Shown here: piece by piece, positions 5,922 to 9,652 of the stretch | Layout of the letters: the number at the start of each line of letters is the position of its first letter | Numbering within the stretch: the stretch's first letter is position 1 | Source: Mucilaginibacter sp. UBA4741 | GTDB lineage: Bacteria > Bacteroidota > Bacteroidia > Sphingobacteriales > Sphingobacteriaceae | DNA: 9,652 bases | NCBI GenBank assembly: GCA_002403905.1 | Contig: DHIR01000202.1 | Coordinates: forward strand, 1,307-10,958 | Direction of reading: 5' to 3' | Program-made: the position numbers and the translations under genes | Notes under the pieces: generated by a model | What the model saw: only the letters and a program-made list of their open reading frames with translations | Told to the model about the DNA's origin: nothing | The model's database searches: none

Positions 5922-6866
5922 CTATTCTACTTTAAAAAGCTGGCTTATAGAGCCATGCTCGTTTACATTCATTATCGCTTTAGCAAACAAATCGCCGGTT
6001 GATAACACGGTTATCTTTGGGCTGGCGTATTTTAGCGGTATGGTATCAGTAACTATCAGTTCTGCCAGGGCAGAGTTTTCAATAGTTTCGTAAGCATTGC
6101 CGGATAATACCGGGTGCGTACATACCGCGCGTACACTTGCGGCACCTTTATCCATGATCAGTTGCGCCGCTTTTGCTAACGTACGTGCGGTATCACAAAT
6201 ATCATCTATCAACACAATGTCCTGGCCGGTAACGTCACCTATCAGGGTCATTGATTCAATTTCGTTGGCGCGTTTACGTTGTTTATCGCAAATCACCACT
6301 TCGGCATTAAAGAACTTGGCAAAGCCACGTGCCCTGTATGATCCGCCCATATCCGGCGAAGCAATGGTTAATTTACTTAACTCAAGGCCTTTTATATAAG
6401 GCACAAAAATTATTGATCCATCCAGGTGATCTACCGGGATATCAAAAAATCCTTGTATTTGCGCGGCATGCAAATCCATGGTCATGATGCGGTCAATACC
6501 CGCGGCTACCAATAAATTTGCAACCAGCTTAGCGCCTATAGCAACACGCGGGCGGTCTTTCCTGTCCTGCCTTGCCAAACCAAAATAAGGTATAACGGCG
6601 TTTACGTGATGGGCTGATGCACGACGGGCGGCATCTATCATCATTAATAACTCCATTAAGTTATCTGTAGGCTGCTGGGTAGAATTTATGAGGAAAACAT
6701 CGCAGCCACGTACCGACTCATTAAAACTTGGCTGAAACTCGCCATCGCTAAAACGCGATAAGGCAGAATCGCCCAGATCATGACCATAAGCATCAGCAAT
6801 TTTGTGTGCCAGATCTTTCGATCCGGAACCTGCAAATAATTTAACTGTGTTAAACTGTAATGGCAT
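5922..6866 (-). CDS. prs: Ribose-phosphate pyrophosphokinase (PRPP synthetase)
   Basis: Makes PRPP from ribose 5-phosphate and ATP, the entry substrate for purine, pyrimidine, NAD, histidine and tryptophan synthesis; a cytoplasmic oligomer. The 314 residues match class I enzymes end to end: FSDGE (39-43), STQQPTDNLMELLMMIDA (62-79), PYFGLARQDRK (93-103, ATP contact), the catalytic-loop-side histidine H133 in MDLHAAQIQGFF, ASPDMGGSYRARGFAK (169-184) and the PRPP/ribose-phosphate loop DDICDTARTL (221-230). The last motif normally reads DTxGT; here residue 228 is Arg (codon at 6185-6183) in place of Gly, one base away from a Gly codon. The upstream 190 bases up to the tRNA are filled with heptamer repeats, and I see no clear promoter. 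The gene is followed by rplY after a palindrome-rich spacer. Confidence 0.96.
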   Translation of the reverse strand: MPLQFNTVKLFAGSGSKDLAHKIADAYGHDLGDSALSRFSDGEFQPSFNESVRGCDVFLINSTQQPTDNLMELLMMIDAARRASAHHVNAVIPYFGLARQDRKDRPRVAIGAKLVANLLVAAGIDRIMTMDLHAAQIQGFFDIPVDHLDGSIIFVPYIKGLELSKLTIASPDMGGSYRARGFAKFFNAEVVICDKQRKRANEIESMTLIGDVTGQDIVLIDDICDTARTLAKAAQLIMDKGAASVRAVCTHPVLSGNAYETIENSALAELIVTDTIPLKYASPKITVLSTGDLFAKAIMNVNEHGSISQLFKVE

Positions 6867-6872
6867 CTTTTG

Positions 6873-7002
6873 ATTTCGAATTTCGAATGTTCGATTTCGA
6901 ATTTGGTTAATTTGTACCTATAGCTATAAAAAACAATTCGGATTTCAATTTTTCAATCAGAAATAAATCCGAAATCAAAAATCCGAAATCCGAAATCCGA
7001 AA
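6873..7002. repeat. Inverted arrays of an ATTTCGR heptamer upstream of prs
   Basis: The left array (6873-6904) carries ATTTCGA units at 7-base spacing, with TTCGAA palindromes at 6875, 6882 and 6896. The right array (6965-7002) carries three tandem AAATCCG units (6979-6999) plus an earlier copy at 6965-6971; its complement reads ATTTCGG. The two arrays are therefore the same heptamer family in opposite orientation around a 60-base A/T-rich centre, which includes another ATTCGGATTTC (6936-6946). The block occupies most of the spacer between tRNA-Gln and prs. Confidence 0.75.
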
Positions 7003-7056
7003 CTTTTCTCTTGAACACCTTTGAAAAAATAATCATCGGTGAAAAATCACTAATTG

Positions 7057-7127
7057 TTGCCCGACCAGGATTCGAACCTAGACAAACGGTACCAAAAACC
7101 GTTGTACTACCTTTATACTATCGGGCA
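7057..7127 (-). tRNA. trnQ: tRNA-Gln (anticodon TTG)
   Basis: A complete cloverleaf of 71 bases folds on the minus strand. The acceptor stem is TGCCCGA/TCGGGCA with discriminator A; the D arm is GTAT...GTAC with a loop containing GG; the anticodon stem is ACGGT/ACCGT around the loop TTTTGGT, giving anticodon TTG; the variable loop has 4 bases; the T arm is CTAGG-TTCGAAT-CCTGG. CCA is not encoded. TTG reads CAA and, by wobble, CAG glutamine codons. It is a single tRNA with its own promoter 38 bases upstream; the next gene on the strand is prs, 190 bases on. Confidence 0.93.
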
Positions 7128-7164
7128 ATCTCCACCTCCGAAACATACGTTCCGAAAAGGAATG

Positions 7165-7194
7165 CAAATATAGGATGAAATTTTCAACTTCAAA
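7165..7194 (-). promoter_or_regulatory. Promoter of tRNA-Gln (Bacteroidetes -33/-7)
   Basis: Read on the minus strand: TTTG at 7194-7191, an 18-base spacer, then TATATTTG at 7172-7165, an exact TAnnTTTG box. Transcription would start about 30 bases before the mature tRNA 5' end, leaving a short leader for RNase P to remove. Confidence 0.78.
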
Positions 7195-7273
7195 ATCTAA
7201 ATTTAAAAAAAATTAGCCCCCTCTAAACGGCGTAGCCTTCATAAACACCAAAACATAATAATTCGTGAATAAT

Positions 7274-7362
7274 CTCCCCTCCATAGGAGTCCTTCGGACC
7301 GGCAGGGGCGACTTTAAGTTCGAATTTTAAAGCTCTCCCTACCGGGGAGAGTTTGGGAGGGG
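7274..7362. repeat. Nested inverted-repeat block (CTCCCC/GGGGAG family)
   Basis: The outer arms CCCCTCC (7276-7282) and GGAGGGG (7356-7362) enclose three smaller hairpins in a row: GTCC-TTC-GGAC (7289-7299), CTTTAA-N9-TTAAAG (7312-7332) and CTCTCCC-TACCG-GGGAGAG (7333-7351). It is a compact, non-coding, foldable unit of about 90 bases, resembling a dispersed MITE- or REP-like repeat. Confidence 0.65.
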
Positions 7363-7470
7363 CTGGAGTGAATGTTAAAATATGCTAAATCCTTCTCAAC
7401 CTAACTACAACATCAGGTTAGTTTTATTACTTTCGGGCTTGATAAAACCCATTACCTATATAATTTCGAA

Positions 7471-9652
7471 ATGAAATATAATAAAATTAACAACCTGTTT
7501 GGCTGGTTAGCCTTCCTTGTTGCCTCATTAACCTACATTTTAACACTTGAGCCATCTGCCAGTTTTTGGGATTGCGGCGAGTTTATTGCCTGCGCCTATC
7601 GCCTCCAGGTAGCACACCAGCCGGGCGCGCCATTGTTTACCATGATAGGTAAAGTATTCTCCTTATTATCAATGGGTAATGTTACTAAAGTAGCCTACTG
7701 GACAAACACCGCATCGGCATTAGCCAGCGGCGCTACCATATTATTTTTGTTCTGGACCATCACCGCGCTGGCAAAAAAGATCCTCGTTAAAAAAGAGGAA
7801 GACCTGCACATCACCAATATTATACTAATTATGGGCGCCGGTATGGTAGGCGCTTTAGCTTACGCTTTTTCTGATACGTTCTGGTTCTCGGCGGTCGAGT
7901 CGGAAGTTTACGCGCAATCATCATTGTGTACGGCCATTGTATTTTGGGCCATATTAAAGTGGGATGCCCATGCAGACGAACCCAATGCCGATAAATGGAT
8001 CATTTTCATAGCCTACGTAATGGGCCTGTCTATAGGTATCCACTTATTAAACTTACTGGTAATACCGGCTATAGCGCTGGTAATTTACTTCCGTAAATCA
8101 AAAGAGGCAAGCACCTGGGGTACTATTAAAGCTTTTTTATTAGGTGTGGTAATAGTAGCGGCAGTGTTATGGGGCATAATACAATACACCGTAAAAGGCG
8201 CCGCTTTCAGCGATCTGTTTTTTGTAAACACCCTGGGCTTTGGTTTCGGCAGTGGGGCAATAGCGTTTTTTCTTTTGCTATTCGCTACCATAATCGCGGG
8301 TATAGTTTATACTGTTAAGCCATCAAATACTACTATTATTATCGCGGCAGCCTGCTTTGTTGCCACACTAACTATTAGTGCAGGTATAATAGGTTTTATA
8401 ATGGCGATAGTAATAGCTGCTATATTGGAGTATGCTGTTAAAATACGCGAAAAACGTTTCGCCTTAAACAGTTTTTTAGTTTGTACCGCGTTTATATTAT
8501 TTGGCTACAGCTCGTTTGTGATGATCGTTATTCGCGCCAAAGCAGGCACCAATTTAAATAACAGTAATCCGCAGGATGCCTTTGCTTTAAACGGGTATTT
8601 AAACCGTGATCAGTACGGCGACACACCATTATTATACGGCCAGTTTTTCGATTCGAAACCTATTGACCAAACCGAGGGTGCGAACATCTATCGCCGTGGC
8701 GAAACTAAGTACGAAATCATAGGTAAAAAACAAAACACCATTTACGACAGGAACACCATCTTCCCGCGGATGTTTAGCGAGAAGGCAGGAGATCCGCAAT
8801 TTTATAAAGATTGGGTGCATTTAGATGAAGGGCAAAGCCCAACATTTGCCGATAATCTTTCGTTCTTTTTTACCTGGCAGGTTAACCAAATGTACACCCG
8901 CTATTTCCTTTGGAACTTTGTTGGCCGCGCTAACGAAATGGACGGACAGGCAAAAGGTATAGATGGCGACTGGATAAGCGGCTGGAATTTCAACAAGGCG
9001 CTGCCCTATTCTGTCACTAAAAGCAAAAGCTATAACCGTCTTTTCTTTTTGCCGTTGATATTAGGTTTGATAGGTGTTTATTTCCACTTTAAACGTAATC
9101 AAAAAGATGCAGGTGTGGTTGGGGTGCTTTTCTTTTTTACCGGCATAGCCATATTACTATACCTTAACCAGGACCCTTTACAACCGCGCGAACGTGATTA
9201 TGCTTATGCAGGTTCATTCTATGCCTTTGCTATCTGGATAGGTTTGGCTGTATTGTGCATTGCCGATCTACTAAGCAAAAAAGAAAGAAAGTTAAACACC
9301 GCTATATTATCAACAGTAGTTTGTTTAAGTGTAGGCCCAATTTTAATGGCTAACCAGGAGTGGGACGATCATGACCGCTCTACCAAACTTACGCCGCATG
9401 ACATGGCTTATAACTACCTTAACTCGTGCGCGCCAAATGCCATACTGTTTACTTATGGCGATAATGATACTTACCCGCTTTGGTACATACAGGAGGTGGA
9501 AAATGTGCGCCCGGATGTGCGTATTGTAAACCTAAGCTTACTGGGTACAGACTGGTACATTAAACAAATGAAAACCAGGATGAATGAGTCGGCACCGTTG
9601 CCGCTTACTATGACCGACAGCAAATACAAAAACGGCACCCGCGATGTGATCT
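7471..9652 (+). CDS. DUF2723 (TMEM260/GT117-like) membrane protein, probable protein O-mannosyltransferase; 3' end outside window
   Basis: An open frame of 727 complete codons runs off the right edge with no stop; family members are about 1000 residues or more, so perhaps two thirds is visible. The ATG at 7471 is the first one after an in-frame stop at 7402, and MKYNKINNLFGWLAFLVASLTYILTLEP matches the usual opening with a first membrane helix. Signatures: SFWDCGEF (31-38, acidic D34 and E37, as in GT-C glycosyltransferases), HQPGAPLF (49-56), several membrane helices to about residue 360, a soluble stretch with FLWNFVGRANEMDG, then QPRERDYAY (571-579) with further helices, and GDNDTYPLWYIQEVENVRPDVR (from 663). 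The family is linked to human TMEM260, an O-mannosyltransferase of CAZy family GT117, so transfer of a sugar from a lipid carrier to exported proteins is likely, but that is inferred. It is transcribed away from the rest of the window. Confidence 0.88.
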   Translation, partial: MKYNKINNLFGWLAFLVASLTYILTLEPSASFWDCGEFIACAYRLQVAHQPGAPLFTMIGKVFSLLSMGNVTKVAYWTNTASALASGATILFLFWTITALAKKILVKKEEDLHITNIILIMGAGMVGALAYAFSDTFWFSAVESEVYAQSSLCTAIVFWAILKWDAHADEPNADKWIIFIAYVMGLSIGIHLLNLLVIPAIALVIYFRKSKEASTWGTIKAFLLGVVIVAAVLWGIIQYTVKGAAFSDLFFVNTLGFGFGSGAIAFFLLLFATIIAGIVYTVKPSNTTIIIAAACFVATLTISAGIIGFIMAIVIAAILEYAVKIREKRFALNSFLVCTAFILFGYSSFVMIVIRAKAGTNLNNSNPQDAFALNGYLNRDQYGDTPLLYGQFFDSKPIDQTEGANIYRRGETKYEIIGKKQNTIYDRNTIFPRMFSEKAGDPQFYKDWVHLDEGQSPTFADNLSFFFTWQVNQMYTRYFLWNFVGRANEMDGQAKGIDGDWISGWNFNKALPYSVTKSKSYNRLFFLPLILGLIGVYFHFKRNQKDAGVVGVLFFFTGIAILLYLNQDPLQPRERDYAYAGSFYAFAIWIGLAVLCIADLLSKKERKLNTAILSTVVCLSVGPILMANQEWDDHDRSTKLTPHDMAYNYLNSCAPNAILFTYGDNDTYPLWYIQEVENVRPDVRIVNLSLLGTDWYIKQMKTRMNESAPLPLTMTDSKYKNGTRDVI

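Larger units (their letters stand above)
7128..7470. other. Gene-free divergent spacer
   Basis: 343 bases between the tRNA and the plus-strand membrane protein gene. It holds the tRNA promoter (7165-7194), an A/T-rich stretch (about 7175-7220), a nested inverted-repeat block (7274-7362) and about 100 bases before the start of the next gene. I see no open reading frame of note and no convincing promoter for the plus-strand gene. Confidence 0.8.

Noticed and set aside
6097..6399. Plus-strand open frame of 100 codons
   Set aside because: Antisense shadow of prs, whose reading frame is unambiguous.
6965..7002. CRISPR-like array
   Set aside because: The repeat unit is 7 bases with no unique spacers between units; this is a simple tandem repeat.
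7439..7468. Promoter TTG-N19-TAATTTCG before the DUF2723 gene
   Set aside because: Spacing is good but the -7-like box ends 2 bases before the ATG at 7471, so transcription would begin inside the coding sequence, and the box has TTCG instead of TTTG.
8085..8291. Minus-strand open frame in the membrane protein gene
   Set aside because: The plus strand codes for a conserved DUF2723 protein here with no interruption; the minus frame is a shadow.

Overview
The window looks like chromosomal DNA of a Bacteroidetes bacterium of the Sphingobacteriaceae type (Mucilaginibacter or Pedobacter-like). The reasons are the -33/-7 promoters of the form TTTG-N18/19-TAnnTTTG, the near absence of Shine-Dalgarno sequences, the L25/Ctc-type ribosomal protein, the gene order prs-rplY-pth, a DUF2723 membrane protein, and spacers rich in short palindromic repeats. 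The genus is an inference from gene style; no rRNA is present.

Layout. From 34 to 7127 every gene reads on the minus strand. Reading from right to left in transcription order: tRNA-Gln(TTG) at 7057-7127, prs (PRPP synthetase), rplY (L25/Ctc) with a clear terminator, then an apparent operon pth - small DUF2683-like antitoxin-type protein - ArsC/YffB-like reductase. Next is a repeat-filled spacer, a secreted M1-family zinc aminopeptidase with its own terminator, a HigB-HigA toxin-antitoxin pair with a recognisable promoter and two operator-like repeats, and a secreted or lipid-anchored protein with a carboxypeptidase-regulatory-like domain. A 343-base spacer without genes follows the tRNA on the right. 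From 7471 to the right edge a long plus-strand gene runs out of the window: a DUF2723 (TMEM260/GT117-like) multi-pass membrane protein, probably a protein O-mannosyltransferase.

How the genes work together. prs, rplY, pth and the tRNA are growth and translation housekeeping: PRPP supply, the 5S-rRNA-binding protein, recycling of peptidyl-tRNA and glutamine decoding. The M1 peptidase and the regulatory-like-domain protein act in the envelope or periplasm. The HigBA pair is an accessory element between them. The DUF2723 protein would glycosylate exported proteins if the family assignment holds.

What stands out. Five consecutive spacers each carry a different family of inverted repeats (GAGACGC palindromes, C5/G5 blocks, CCATGG/GGTC blocks, ATTTCGR heptamers, CTCCCC/GGGGAG blocks). 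The HigBA promoter is covered by a duplicated TTTACC-N7-GGTAAA operator. A toxin-less DUF2683-type antitoxin sits within the pth operon. Prs has an arginine where its PRPP loop normally has glycine. I see no clear sign of an entirely new system; the repeats and the orphan antitoxin-like gene are the best candidates for a closer look.
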